From Sorangium cellulosum So ce56 (lineage in GTDB: Bacteria > Myxococcota_A > Polyangia > Polyangiales > Polyangiaceae), in the NCBI RefSeq assembly GCF_000067165.1, contig NC_010162.1, positions 4,174,501-4,238,500 of the forward strand: 64,000 nucleotides of DNA, given 5' to 3'. Below the pieces are notes generated by a model, which did not search any database, was not told the DNA's origin, and was given only the letters and a program-made list of their open reading frames with translations. Below are positions 1 to 9,011 of this stretch, piece after piece. The translations under genes were made by a program, and so were the position numbers. The first letter of the stretch is position 1, and each line of letters begins with the position of its first letter.

Positions 1-1508
1 CGGTAAGGCGTGGTGTAGAAGCGCCGCGTGGCGCCGTCGGCGGAGACGCTGAGATTGACGGCCGCGTCGAGGTAGTACCCGAGCCCGGCGCGTCGCGCCG
101 CGTCGTTGGCCTCGGCGACGAGCCGGCCGAACGCGCGGCCGGAGAGCTCGAGATCGTCCACCTGAGCGGCCAGCGTCGCGAGCGCCGCGGCGACGTCCTT
201 GCCGTCGGGCTGCGCCCTGGCGACCGCGAGCATCTCGCGGCTGTGCGCCCTGGTCAGCACCTGCGCCTCCGCGCCCGTGCCCTGCGCGCGTCCGCTGCGC
301 GCGTGCGCGTCACGGGCGATGCGCGCGCGCTCCCAGCTCGGCAAGAGCTCGCCGTACACCTTGTCCCATTCGGCCGTGGGCGCGCCGAGTTTCCAGTCGA
401 CGCCCTTCGGCGCGGGGCGGCCGAGCACGAGCAGGGCGACCAGTAGCGCGGCGACCGAGGCCGCGGCCGCGCCCGCCGCCACGATCGGCCGGGCGCCGCC
501 CGCGCTGGCCCCGGTGCCTGGCTCCAGCTCGGCTTCGGGCACCATCACGCCGAGCGCGAGCACCTCGATCGCGGAGGCGAGCACCGCCACGACCGCGGCG
601 AGCAGGAGCGCGAAGAAGGCGACGGTGCCCGCCTCGACGCCCCAGCCGCCCGAGAGGAACGCGCGGTACACGAAGAGCAGCATGAGGCCCGGCATGGCCC
701 ACACGGCCGCGATCGCGAGGCCCGGGTGCTCGCGCCGGGGCACGCGGCGCGCGTACGCGAGGCCCAGCAGGGCGATCGCGAGCGGGCCGAGCACGAAGAG
801 CAGGACCATGCCGTAGCCGAGCTGGAAGCGGGCGTCGGGCAGCGTCGCGACGAGCACGGCCGCGCGCGCGATCGTCTGCGCGGGGATCTCGCCGCGCGAT
901 GGCCAGAGGTAGAAGACGAGCGCCGCGGCGAGCGACGCGACGAGCAGCGCGCTGCCGCCCCTGCGCGCCCGGGCGTGGAAGCGCAGCACCACGCCCGCCG
1001 CGGTGAACGCGAAGACCGCGAGGAACGGGGCCGGCCGCGTCAGCAGGCTGTCCGGCAGCGGCAGCATGTCCCACGCGGAGCTCCGGCGGCCGATCCACAC
1101 GGCGACGTTCACGGCCACGAACGCGGCGAGCACGGCGATCGCGCGCGACGTCGGCCGCTCGACGAGCAGGCCCGCGCGCCGCTCGGTGCGCGCCCCGAGG
1201 AAGAGCAACCACAGGCCGGCGATCGCGGGCGCGAGCGCGGCGACCTGGGCGGCGGGCGCGAGCTCGGGGAGCACGCTCCACACGAAGATCCCGTGGCCGT
1301 AGGCGACCTCGTACGGCACCAGCGCCGACAGCGCGAGCGCGAGGCCGCTCCACAGGCAGCGCGCGCGGAGGCGCTCGGCCGACATGCGGTAGAACATCGC
1401 GGTCGCGGCGCTCTCCTCCCCGGGAGGTGCGGCGGCGTCCGGTGGCGGTGCGCCGGCGTTCCGCGGGGCGCTGGCGCCGTGCTGCGGAGGGAGGAGGGGC
1501 GCGCTCAC
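1..1508 (-). CDS. Multi-pass membrane protein of unknown function, 3' end cut by window edge
   Basis: An open minus-strand frame starts with GTG at 1508 and runs off the left edge, giving about 502 visible residues. The GTG overlaps the stop of the upstream gene (1505-1507) by 4 nt, which points to translational coupling. Residues 1-50 are Pro/Ala-rich. From about residue 52 to 345 there are roughly eight hydrophobic segments separated by short Arg-rich loops. After the last segment the chain becomes soluble, beginning near RPAPKGVDWKLG, and contains helical Ala-rich stretches. Met codons at residues 38 and 42 are alternative starts just before the first membrane segment. I do not recognise the family. 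The pairing with the beta-propeller protein suggests a shared membrane complex, which is inference. Confidence 0.7.
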   Translation of the reverse strand, partial: MSAPLLPPQHGASAPRNAGAPPPDAAAPPGEESAATAMFYRMSAERLRARCLWSGLALALSALVPYEVAYGHGIFVWSVLPELAPAAQVAALAPAIAGLWLLFLGARTERRAGLLVERPTSRAIAVLAAFVAVNVAVWIGRRSSAWDMLPLPDSLLTRPAPFLAVFAFTAAGVVLRFHARARRGGSALLVASLAAALVFYLWPSRGEIPAQTIARAAVLVATLPDARFQLGYGMVLLFVLGPLAIALLGLAYARRVPRREHPGLAIAAVWAMPGLMLLFVYRAFLSGGWGVEAGTVAFFALLLAAVVAVLASAIEVLALGVMVPEAELEPGTGASAGGARPIVAAGAAAASVAALLVALLVLGRPAPKGVDWKLGAPTAEWDKVYGELLPSWERARIARDAHARSGRAQGTGAEAQVLTRAHSREMLAVARAQPDGKDVAAALATLAAQVDDLELSGRAFGRLVAEANDAARRAGLGYYLDAAVNLSVSADGATRRFYTTPY

Positions 1509-3310
1509 GGCTCGACCGCCGCGCTCGCGATGCGCGAGATCGACCGCTTCTGCGGGAACACCGGGTCGCGGTACCGCACCTCGAACAGCACGCGCTTCCC
1601 ATCGGCGGAGAACCGCGGCACCCGCTCCGTCGCGGAGCCCACCGTCAGCTTCTTGATCTCGCCCGTGGAGAGCGCCAGCACCGCGATGTCCGTACCGCCC
1701 GCGCCCCGCGTCTCGAACGCGACGCGCGCGGCGTCGGGCGAGAACGCGGGCCACGAAGCCCCGCCCGGGGCCGCGTACACCTTCCGGCGCCACGTCGCCG
1801 TGTCGATGACCGCGATCCCCGGCTCGTCGCCGTCGACGACGCACACGATCTTCGTCCCGTCGCTCGATGCCGCCGGGTTGCGCAGGTCCTCCCCGGGCTT
1901 CGCGCGGAACGGGCGCTCGATCGACAGCGGCTGCTTGCCCACGTCGACCACCGCGAGGTGCGGCGCGTCGCCCTCCGACGCGTCGGGCACGTAGACGAAC
2001 GCGAGCCTCGTCTCGTCGAGCCACGCGAACCCGCCGAGCGACTGGTTCTCGGTGTGGAGGCCGAACACCTCCTTGCCGCCGTCGGTGTCGAGCACCATCA
2101 GATCGGCCTGCGCGTCCGCGTCCGGGCGATCGTAGACCGCCACGAACCTGCCGCCGGGGGCGAGCTTCGGGTCGACGAAGCGGTGCTCCGGATCGATGCG
2201 CACGCGCTTGCTCTGCCCGGATCGGTCGACGACCGTGATCGTCTTCGCCCAGCCGAAGAAGTCCTCCACCAGCGCGACCCGGTCGCCGTCGCGCTGCGAC
2301 GACGGGTACGAGTACACGTGATAACCCCTCCACATCGGCTTGACCGCGGCGGGATCCGTCGTCGGGACGGCCGGCCGATCGAGCGGCCGCCACTCGACCG
2401 TCTCCAGCGCTTCGCTGCGGGCGAGGTCCCTGGACCTCACCGAGTGGAACACCGAGACATCGGCCGTCTTGACGAAATAGCCGCCCTCGGCCGTGCCCAC
2501 GAGCAGGTCCTCCGCCGCCTGGGGCGACAGGAAGGTCACGCGCCCCTGCTCCTCGGCCTCGATCTCCTTTGCGCGGGCGACGTACGCGCCGGCGGCGCGG
2601 TCGAGGTTCGCGGCGCGGTCCTTCACGAACCTGCGCGCCGACGCCAGCCGCTCCAGCAGCTTGATGTCCGATCCCTCCGTGATCTCGCGCACCGAGGGGT
2701 GGTCCATGAGCTGCGCGATCACCGCGTCGAGCGCCTGGGACGCCATGGAGTTCGCGAGCAGCGCCATGGCGCGGTCCTTCTTCGTCGCCCCGGAGTAGCC
2801 GCGGATCCGCCGCTCGGTCGACGTGCCCTTGTCGAGGAACGTGAGCGTCACCGGCGCGTCGACCCGGAGCTCGAAGTAACCCTCCTTGATCGGGTGCTCC
2901 ACGATCTCGGGCGCGAGGCGCGCCTCGATGATGAAGCCGGCGCCGAGCGCCTTCGCGGCCTCCTTCGGGTCCTTGGCGCTCTCGAGCGCCTTCATCACCT
3001 TCGGGTCGCCGCCCTTCACGGGATCGAACCCGAGCTCCGCGAGGTGCTCGCCGAGCTCGTCGGCCAGCCTCGCCGCGGGCTGCGACCCTTCCCACCAGTA
3101 CCCGTCGAGATCGATCGCCACGAGGATGCGCAGCGGATCGGTCGCCGTCATCGAGCGGAAGGCGAGGAGGCCCGCCGCCGCGATCACGAGGCCGAGGACC
3201 GCGAAGACCGGCCAGAGCCTGCGCTTCGGCACGAGCGCCTCGAGCGACTCCGGCGGTTCGGCCTCGGGGGCGGGGGGCTGCGCTTCGGTCGGATTTCGAG
3301 GCTCCTCCAT
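1505..3310 (-). CDS. Membrane-anchored TolB-like beta-propeller protein
   Basis: A 601-residue protein. A Pro/Glu-rich N-terminus leads into one hydrophobic segment at about residues 32-52 (LWPVFAVLGLVIAAAGLLAF) with no lipobox, so it is probably a signal anchor with the rest in the periplasm. Residues of about 60-270 form an alpha/beta region with long helices. From about residue 340 onward there are repeated strand-turn blades with TolB/WD40-like signatures such as LAPGGRFVAVYD, FSPDAARVAFETRG and FSADGKRVLFEVRY. Such propellers usually act as protein-binding scaffolds. It is upstream of, and overlaps by 4 nt, the multi-pass membrane protein at 1-1508. The specific role is unknown. Confidence 0.8.
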   Translation of the reverse strand: MEEPRNPTEAQPPAPEAEPPESLEALVPKRRLWPVFAVLGLVIAAAGLLAFRSMTATDPLRILVAIDLDGYWWEGSQPAARLADELGEHLAELGFDPVKGGDPKVMKALESAKDPKEAAKALGAGFIIEARLAPEIVEHPIKEGYFELRVDAPVTLTFLDKGTSTERRIRGYSGATKKDRAMALLANSMASQALDAVIAQLMDHPSVREITEGSDIKLLERLASARRFVKDRAANLDRAAGAYVARAKEIEAEEQGRVTFLSPQAAEDLLVGTAEGGYFVKTADVSVFHSVRSRDLARSEALETVEWRPLDRPAVPTTDPAAVKPMWRGYHVYSYPSSQRDGDRVALVEDFFGWAKTITVVDRSGQSKRVRIDPEHRFVDPKLAPGGRFVAVYDRPDADAQADLMVLDTDGGKEVFGLHTENQSLGGFAWLDETRLAFVYVPDASEGDAPHLAVVDVGKQPLSIERPFRAKPGEDLRNPAASSDGTKIVCVVDGDEPGIAVIDTATWRRKVYAAPGGASWPAFSPDAARVAFETRGAGGTDIAVLALSTGEIKKLTVGSATERVPRFSADGKRVLFEVRYRDPVFPQKRSISRIASAAVEP

Positions 3311-3570
3311 GGAAGGGGACGTGCCCTATCCGCGAGAGGGCGTAAAGCTGCGTGAGCGTGGCGTGGGCGAAGGGAGCTGGCCAGGTTGCCCGGGAGTCCG
3401 CGGCTCTCACCGCCAGTCTGGCGACTTGTGCATGAACAGGAGTGGAGGGGCCGGCCTCGAGAGGGCCCCCGCCTTCGGGCTCGCCGCCCTCCATGACCGC
3501 CCGACCATACTCCGCCGGCGCGGAGGGCTCGAAGTTGGCCTGAATTCGCGGAGGCATGCGTCGTGCAACC

Positions 3571-3641
3571 GCGTCGAGCGCGTCGAGCGTGTCGAGCGCG
3601 TCGAGCGCGTCGAGCGTGTCGAGCGCGTCGAGCGCGTCGAT
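3571..3641. repeat. 9-bp tandem repeat with 27-bp higher-order pattern
   Basis: About 7.9 copies of the 9-mer GCGTCGAGC lie head to tail. The second base of every third unit changes from C to T (GTGTCGAGC at 3589 and 3616). The array therefore also has a 27-bp super-period of two normal units and one variant. It ends 28 bp before the ATG of the ferritin-like lipoprotein gene. The period is a multiple of three, so it leaves long open frames on both strands that encode only Val-Glu-Arg or Arg-Ser-Thr runs. The 358-bp gap at 3311-3668 holds nothing else that I can support. Confidence 0.9.
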
Positions 3642-3668
3642 CCCTGCTCTTCATCAACGAGGTCCCCG

Positions 3669-4841
3669 ATGAACACCGCACATGCCTTCCGCCGCACGCT
3701 TGCCCATCGCCTCTTCGCCCTGCTCGCGCTCCCCGCTGCGGCGGGCGCGGCCGGCTGCACCACGGCCTACAGCAGCTGTCCCGAGGATCCCGAGCCCGTC
3801 TCCAAGGTGGCCTGCTTCGCGTGGCCGCAGGACGATGCGAGCGGCCTCGGAGATGCTGGCGGCGAGGGGGGAGCCTGGGGCGGCGGAGGTGCCGGCGAGA
3901 GCGAGCCTGTCGCGTGCCCCCCGCGGCCGGAGGCGCAGGAAATCCTGAATCGAACCGGCTTCGGATCGCACAGCGTCAAGAGCGATGGCGCCTTGCAGGA
4001 CGGCCAGTGCTGCTATCAGGCGTACTTCATCCCGATGTGCGAGGGGCGCCCCTACCTCGTCGAGGAGGCGGCGCGGACAGCGCCGTTCGTCCGCGCCCGC
4101 GGCAGCGCCGGATGGGGCGCGGCGGAGGCCCTCGCGCCGCGGATCGATCACCTCACGGCGGATCTGCGGGCGGAGCTGGCCGCGGCGTGGACGCGCGACG
4201 CGCTCTTCGAGCACGCGTCCGTGGCCTCGTTCGGGCGCTTCGCGCTCGAGCTGCTCGCCGCGGGGGCGCCGGCCGATCTCGTGGAGGAGGCGCACCGCGC
4301 GGCGCTCGACGAGGCCCGCCACGCGCGCCTCTGCTTCGCCCTCGCGAGCGCCTATGCGGGCGAGGCGATCGCGCCGGGCGCGTTTCCCTTCGACGGGCGG
4401 GTGGAGGTCGAGGCAGACCTCGCGTCGATCGCGGCGCGCGCCGCGAAGGAGGGCTGCATCGGAGAGACCATCGCGGCGGTGGTCGCGGCCGAGGAGCTCG
4501 GCGCCGCGGAGGACCCGGCGGTGCGGAGCGCGCTCGCGATCATCGCCGCGGACGAGGCGCGGCACGCGGAGCTCGCGTGGGCCACGGTGGCGTGGGCGAT
4601 CCGCGCGGGCGGCGAGCGGGTGCGCGCGGCGGTGGAAGAGGTGTTCGCGGGGCTCGGGCGCGCGGAGCTCGGGGGAGGCGATAACGCGGGAGGCGCGCAG
4701 CTCGCGGCGCACGGGCGGTTCGGCGCCGCGGCGCGCGGCGAGGCGGCCGCGCGCGCGATCGAGGAGATCGTGCGGCCGGCGTCGAGGTTGCTCCTGGCGG
4801 GGCGCCCGGACGGAGCGGCCCAGAGCGCGATGATGGCTTGA
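3669..4841 (+). CDS. Secreted lipoprotein with ferritin-like diiron domain
   Basis: A 390-residue protein. The start at 3669 is chosen because it begins a clean signal peptide. Frame upstream of it is only the 9-bp repeat translated. The N-terminal hydrophobic run ends in a lipobox, LPAAAGAAGC, so the protein is probably a lipoprotein. Residues of about 30-150 are a Gly/Pro-rich and Cys-containing linker. Residues of about 165-320 form a four-helix ferritin-like domain with all six expected metal ligands in order: E181, the pair E215/H218 (DEARH), E266, and the pair E296/H299 (DEARH). This implies a diiron site outside the cytoplasm. The substrate is not evident; oxidative or metal-storage roles are both possible. 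The C-terminus is helical without recognisable motifs. Confidence 0.85.
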   Translation: MNTAHAFRRTLAHRLFALLALPAAAGAAGCTTAYSSCPEDPEPVSKVACFAWPQDDASGLGDAGGEGGAWGGGGAGESEPVACPPRPEAQEILNRTGFGSHSVKSDGALQDGQCCYQAYFIPMCEGRPYLVEEAARTAPFVRARGSAGWGAAEALAPRIDHLTADLRAELAAAWTRDALFEHASVASFGRFALELLAAGAPADLVEEAHRAALDEARHARLCFALASAYAGEAIAPGAFPFDGRVEVEADLASIAARAAKEGCIGETIAAVVAAEELGAAEDPAVRSALAIIAADEARHAELAWATVAWAIRAGGERVRAAVEEVFAGLGRAELGGGDNAGGAQLAAHGRFGAAARGEAAARAIEEIVRPASRLLLAGRPDGAAQSAMMA

Positions 4842-4972
4842 GGGGAGGGGCCCCTCCGGTCGCCTTGTCCACGCGATACGCTCCCTATCCGCCATGAAGG
4901 GCGAGGTGCCAGCCTGAACGCCGCGTGTGGAACGGCGAGGACGGTCCCGCTGCCAGCAGCTAGACTCACCGC

Positions 4973-5383
4973 ATGTCCGATCTGCTCGTCAACATCGATG
5001 TTCCGGCGCTCGATCCTGCCATCGCGTTCTACACGCGCGCGTTCGGCTTGCGCGTCGGGCGGCGCCTTGGTGCTTCCGGGGTCGAGCTGCTCGGCGCGGC
5101 GGCCCCCATCTATCTCCTGCTGAAGCCGGCCGGCAGCGAGCCAGCCGCCGGTGCGTCGCCGCGCGACTACCGGCGTCACTGGACGCCGGTCCACCTCGAT
5201 TTCGTGGTCGACGATCTCGAGGCCGCCGCGCGCCGCGCGCAGGAGGCAGGCGCGGTCCCCGAAGCCGAGATCGAGGTGGCGGCGTGGGGGCGCATGCTCC
5301 GCCTGGCCGATCCCTTCGGCCACGGCGTCTGCCTCCTTCAGTTCAGCGGCCGCGGCTACGACGAGATCGCCACGCCCGGCTGA
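4973..5383 (+). CDS. VOC-superfamily (glyoxalase/bleomycin-resistance-like) protein
   Basis: A 136-residue protein with the typical length and layout of a small vicinal-oxygen-chelate protein. It opens with LLVNIDVPALDPAIAFYTRAFG, the usual first beta-alpha unit. The second half has HLDFVVDDLEAAARRAQEAG followed by LADPFGHGVCLLQF, the second beta-alpha-beta-beta-beta module. The motif DPFGHGVCLLQF occupies the place of the metal-ligand region. The substrate cannot be deduced. It appears to be a single-gene unit. Shortly after the stop, a 7-bp inverted repeat (GTGGAGG...CCTCCAC at 5405-5424) could help termination, but it has no T-run. Confidence 0.8.
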   Translation: MSDLLVNIDVPALDPAIAFYTRAFGLRVGRRLGASGVELLGAAAPIYLLLKPAGSEPAAGASPRDYRRHWTPVHLDFVVDDLEAAARRAQEAGAVPEAEIEVAAWGRMLRLADPFGHGVCLLQFSGRGYDEIATPG

Positions 5384-5728
5384 GCGCGCCGCCCGGCGCC
5401 GAGGTGGAGGGAAGAGCCTCCACTGCTGGCGGGGCCGAGCGCCAGCGCGAGCCTCGCGCCCCCCCCCGAGGAGGGTCGAGCGCCGGGCAAAAATAAGGTG
5501 CAGGGGCTCGCCTTGTGCCAGGCAAGGGCTTTGCTACGGCTGAGCTTGGCGGTACGCTGAAACCGATCGAGCTACCGCGCAGGCCACGCGACACCTCTCG
5601 AGGTGGCGTCCCCTGACGCGCCCGCGGGCTCCGCCCGCGCAGGAATGGACCGAGTCCCCGCGCGCGCGAGCCCGCGAGATCCGCTCACGCGCCCGCGCGA
5701 CCCCAGAGAAAGGCAGCGAAGGAAGAAC
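5384..5728. other. Intergenic region without a recognisable gene
   Basis: These 345 bp separate the VOC gene from the secreted two-repeat lipoprotein. They contain a short GTGGAGG/CCTCCAC inverted repeat soon after the VOC stop and a GC-rich leader with the purine-rich GAAGGAAGA just before the next ATG. Open frames here have the arginine-rich composition of shadow ORFs. Confidence 0.5.
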
Positions 5729-6505
5729 ATGAACACCCGCTGGTTTGAACGAGTCCTTTGGGCCCTGACGATGACGCTCTCTGCCGGTTGCGCGGCCGAG
5801 GCGTTGAGCGAAGAGGAGCAGAGCGAGGTCGTGGGCGAGGCGGAGGAGGCGATATCGGTCTTCTCCTTCAGCCGGAGCGCGACCAACAACGCCACCGTGA
5901 ACACGGCCAACTTCAACCTCAATATCAACCCGAACAGGCGCGTGATGATCGGCACGACCGGCATCGTCGGCGCCAGCTCCTCGGGCGACACGTTCCTCCG
6001 CCTCTTCGACCTGAGCTCCGGGTCGCCCGTGCAGGTGGCCTCGGCGAACGACGGCCCCTCGGGGTCGATCTCGGCGCAGATCCGCTATACGACGTCGTCG
6101 ACGGGCTGGCCCTTCCAGATCCGGGCCGGCTGTGACGGCTTCTCCTCGTGCAGCGGCACGGTGGCGATCGCGCACGGCAAAGGCACCTTCTCGTACTCGA
6201 GGAGCAGCACGAACTACGCCACGACCAACTACGTCGACCAGGCATACTTCTTCAACGCCGGAGAGACGATCTCCTTCGGCACCTGCGCGGCGGTGCTCTA
6301 CGGGGCGAGCCGCTCGGGGATGTCGTACATCCGCCTCTTCGATCGCAACGGCGTCCAGGTCGCGGTGGACTCCGCCGAGATAATCGGCTGCTCCGAGATG
6401 CCGAAGACGACGCACGTCGCGGCGCTCTCGGACTACTACACCTTCCGCGCCGGCTGCGTCGGCAACACCTCGTGCACCGCGACGGTGGCCGTCTACGCCG
6501 AGTGA
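5729..6505 (+). CDS. Secreted lipoprotein with two tandem beta-sandwich-like repeats
   Basis: A 258-residue protein. The ATG at 5729 follows GAAGGAAGA and begins a signal peptide ending in the lipobox TLSAGC. A short acidic stretch then ends in EVVGEAEEAIS. The rest is two repeats of about 105 residues. Each starts with a FSFSRSATNNAT or FSYSRSSTNYAT block. Each contains FLRLFD or YIRLFD, and each ends near F(Q/R)(I/A)RAGC..-SC.(G/A)TVA. Each repeat carries paired cysteines (AGCDGFSSCSGTV and AGCVGNTSCTATV), which probably form disulfides. The pattern resembles pre-peptidase C-terminal or similar adhesion domains, but I cannot assign the family. The last codons and about 36 bp beyond the stop recur at 17919-17989. 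Confidence 0.8.
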   Translation: MNTRWFERVLWALTMTLSAGCAAEALSEEEQSEVVGEAEEAISVFSFSRSATNNATVNTANFNLNINPNRRVMIGTTGIVGASSSGDTFLRLFDLSSGSPVQVASANDGPSGSISAQIRYTTSSTGWPFQIRAGCDGFSSCSGTVAIAHGKGTFSYSRSSTNYATTNYVDQAYFFNAGETISFGTCAAVLYGASRSGMSYIRLFDRNGVQVAVDSAEIIGCSEMPKTTHVAALSDYYTFRAGCVGNTSCTATVAVYAE

Positions 6506-6540
6506 GGCTCGACCAGCTCGCGGCGCGCAGCTTCCCTGTC
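6470..6540 (+). repeat. Left copy of 71-bp direct repeat flanking the sugar island
   Basis: This segment spans the last 12 codons of the two-repeat lipoprotein gene, its TGA and about 35 bp of downstream sequence. The copy at 17919-17989 matches about 60 of 71 positions without gaps, including an uninterrupted 27-bp block over the stop codon. The two copies are 11.4 kb apart in the same orientation and enclose the carbohydrate-metabolism genes. Confidence 0.85.
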
Positions 6541-6760
6541 GGATCCAGCCCACCGCTCGAGGCTACCTGCCCGCTTGCCGCTGGGCCCGCTCGGAACACC
6601 GGAATTCGCGGACTCAGGGACAGGCGGTCATTGTCCGGTATTCTCGCGTCGATGAAATCTGCGCCACCGCGCGGATCAAAACCAGCGCTGGCGGCATGGC
6701 GTGGCGCCTGAGGCGCTGTAAGGTCTGCCCCGCCGTACAGCAAAGGAAGCACCTCGAAGG

Positions 6761-8671
6761 ATGAACCAGCCGTCCGTCGCCGCCGATCCATCCCCTGGAG
6801 CAGACCTCTCCCTCGCCGGCGGGCGCGCGCATGGCTACCCGCGGCCGCAGCTCCGGCGCGCCGGGTGGGAATCACTCAACGGTACGTGGAGCTTCGCGCT
6901 CGATCCCGAGGCGCGCTTCCGGGAGCCAGCCGACGTCGGCTGGGAGGGCTTCATCGAGGTCCCCTTCGCGCCGGAGACCCCGCGGAGCGGCGTATGCGCG
7001 CGCGGCCTCTTCCGCGCCGTCTGGTACCGGCGCACCATCGCGGTGCCGGAGCTCCGCGGCGGAGAGCGGCTGATGCTGCACTTCGGAGCCGTCGACTACG
7101 ACGCGACCGTCTGGATCGCCGGGAGCCGCGCGGCGCATCACGCCGGCGGCTACACCCCCTTCAGCGTCGACATCACCGACCTCGTCGGTTCGGCGCGCGC
7201 CGTCGAGATCGTCGTGCGCGCGGAGGACGATCCGCTCGACCTCGCCAAGCCGCGCGGCAAGCAGGACTGGCAGCTCGAGCCGCACTCCATCTGGTACCCG
7301 CGCACGACCGGCATCTGGCAGACGGTGTGGATGGAGCGCGTGCCCGCGAGCTCGATCGCGGCCCTCCGCTGGCAGTCGAGCCTCGACCGATGGGAGCTCG
7401 ATTTCTACGCCCGGATCGGCGGCGAGCGCCGGGACGGACTGCGGCTGCGCCTGCGCCTCACCGCGAACGGCGCGCTGCTCGCCGAGGACAGCTACGCCGT
7501 CGTGCTCGGCGAGGTCCACCGCCGGATCGCGCTCTCCGATCCGGGCATCGACGACTCGCGCAACCAGCTGCTCTGGAGCCCGGAGTCACCCACGCTCATC
7601 GACGCCGAGATCGAGCTCGTCACCCGCGAAGGCGAGACGATCGATCGCGTGCACAGCTACACCGCGCTCCGATCCATCGCGGTTCAGGGCGACCGCGTGC
7701 TGCTCAACGGGCGGCCCATCGTGCTCCGGATGGTGCTCGATCAGGGCTACTGGCCCGAGACCGGGATGACCGCGCCCGACGACGACGCGCTCCGGCGCGA
7801 CGTCGAGCTCACGCGCGCCATGGGGTTCAACGGCGCACGCAAGCACCAGAAGATCGAGGATCCGCGCTATCTCTACTGGGCCGATCGACTGGGCTTGCTC
7901 GTGTGGGAGGAGATGCCGAGCGCTTACCGCTTCACGCCCCTCTCGATCGAGCGCCTGACGCGCGAGTGGACGGAGGCGATCAACCGCGATTTCAGCCATC
8001 CGTGCGTCATCGCCTGGGTGCCCTTCAACGAGTCCTGGGGCGTGCCCAACTTGCCGGACAGCGCGCGCGAGCGGCACGGGGTCAAGGCGCTCTATCACCT
8101 CACCAAGACGCTCGACCCGACGCGCCCGGTGATCGGCAACGACGGCTGGGAGGCCGTGGCCACCGACATCATCGGTATTCATGACTACGATCCGGATCCG
8201 GCCCGGATCGCCCAGCGCTACGACGGCGGCGAGTCTCGCCCGCGGCTCTTCCGGCGCGAGCGCCCGGGCGGCCGCGCGCTCGTGCTCGACGGCCACTCGC
8301 GCAAGCTGGAGCACCCGATCGTGCTCTCGGAGATGGGCGGTATCGCGCTCCGCCGCCCCGGCACGTGGGGATACACCTCCGCCGACAACCCAGCGGCGCT
8401 GGAGCGGGCGTACGAGCGCCTCCTCGCCGTGGTGCGCGCGACACCGCTGCTCGCGGGCTTCTGCTACACGCAGCTCACCGATACCTACCAGGAGGCCAAC
8501 GGGCTGCTTTACGCCGATCGGACGCCGAAATTCCCGATCGACGCCATCGCCGCCGCCACGCGCGGTCGGGCCACCGGGCAGGTGCACCCCGACCCGATGG
8601 AGCTCGCGGAGTGCGCCGGCCCGCGCCAAGAAGGCATCATCATGGACGAGGTGATCGCCGGGGAGGAGTGA
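6761..8671 (+). CDS. Glycoside hydrolase family 2 enzyme (beta-galactosidase/glucuronidase-like)
   Basis: A 636-residue protein with the GH2 order of sugar-binding jelly-roll, immunoglobulin-like domain and TIM barrel. The N-terminal domain opens with RAGWESLNGTWSFALDPEA, a hallmark of GH2. The barrel carries the acid/base in VPFNESWG (E424). The probable nucleophile is in VLSEMGGIA (E524). There is no signal peptide, so it is probably cytoplasmic and acts on imported oligosaccharides. The start at 6761 follows a purine-rich GAAGG. It is the first gene of the island that continues with glycosyltransferase, mutase, GH1 fusion and ABC importer genes. Whether the substrate is a galactoside, glucuronide or mannoside is not decided by the sequence. 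Confidence 0.88.
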   Translation: MNQPSVAADPSPGADLSLAGGRAHGYPRPQLRRAGWESLNGTWSFALDPEARFREPADVGWEGFIEVPFAPETPRSGVCARGLFRAVWYRRTIAVPELRGGERLMLHFGAVDYDATVWIAGSRAAHHAGGYTPFSVDITDLVGSARAVEIVVRAEDDPLDLAKPRGKQDWQLEPHSIWYPRTTGIWQTVWMERVPASSIAALRWQSSLDRWELDFYARIGGERRDGLRLRLRLTANGALLAEDSYAVVLGEVHRRIALSDPGIDDSRNQLLWSPESPTLIDAEIELVTREGETIDRVHSYTALRSIAVQGDRVLLNGRPIVLRMVLDQGYWPETGMTAPDDDALRRDVELTRAMGFNGARKHQKIEDPRYLYWADRLGLLVWEEMPSAYRFTPLSIERLTREWTEAINRDFSHPCVIAWVPFNESWGVPNLPDSARERHGVKALYHLTKTLDPTRPVIGNDGWEAVATDIIGIHDYDPDPARIAQRYDGGESRPRLFRRERPGGRALVLDGHSRKLEHPIVLSEMGGIALRRPGTWGYTSADNPAALERAYERLLAVVRATPLLAGFCYTQLTDTYQEANGLLYADRTPKFPIDAIAAATRGRATGQVHPDPMELAECAGPRQEGIIMDEVIAGEE

Positions 8672-8706
8672 TGTTCAAACGGAGCCTCGCCACACCGGGC
8701 GGCTGA

Positions 8707-8883
8707 GAGGCGGCCGAGCTCCGCGATGGAGGTGGCCCTCGGGCGATCGAGCGGGCAATCTTCGGCGGCGCGGCGGTGATCCTCGCGAAGCGCGGATCCG
8801 GTCGCGCCGTGGCCGAGCGCGTTGCGCGGGCGTACGACGCCCGATCCGGGTTCACCCCGAGGGTGCTCGTCCCGATGGCGTGA
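8707..8883 (+). pseudogene. Remnant resembling the C-terminus of a galactokinase/GHMP kinase
   Basis: In the frame ending at the TGA at 8881-8883, the translation includes FGGAAVILAKRGSGRAVAER followed by VARAYDARSGFTPRVLVPMA. This resembles the last third of galactokinases, with the GHMP motif 3 FGG, an Ala-rich helix and a closing Y..R(T/S)G..PRV strand. The segment has no upstream start, and the ATP-binding and N-terminal domains are missing. It is best read as a leftover 3' fragment. It lies in the 340-bp gap between the GH2 and glycosyltransferase genes. The rest of the gap holds only the ribosome-binding site of the next gene. A similarity search could overturn the family assignment. 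Confidence 0.4.
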
Positions 8884-9011
8884 GCACTCGCTCGCGAGCT
8901 CTGCTGTTCGTGACACGTACTTCCTGTCAGGTACGTTCCTTGTATTGCCCCTCCCGGGCGGCACGCTCGTGCACATCAACCGCGCCGCGGCCGCCACCGA
9001 GGAGGACAAGC

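Noticed and set aside
1427..3355. Long plus-strand frame over the beta-propeller gene
   Set aside because: Composition is Arg/Val/Glu-biased with no motif, and the minus strand carries a coherent membrane-anchored propeller protein.
3571..3641. Short tandem repeats considered as a CRISPR array
   Set aside because: The 9-bp units are contiguous with no spacers.
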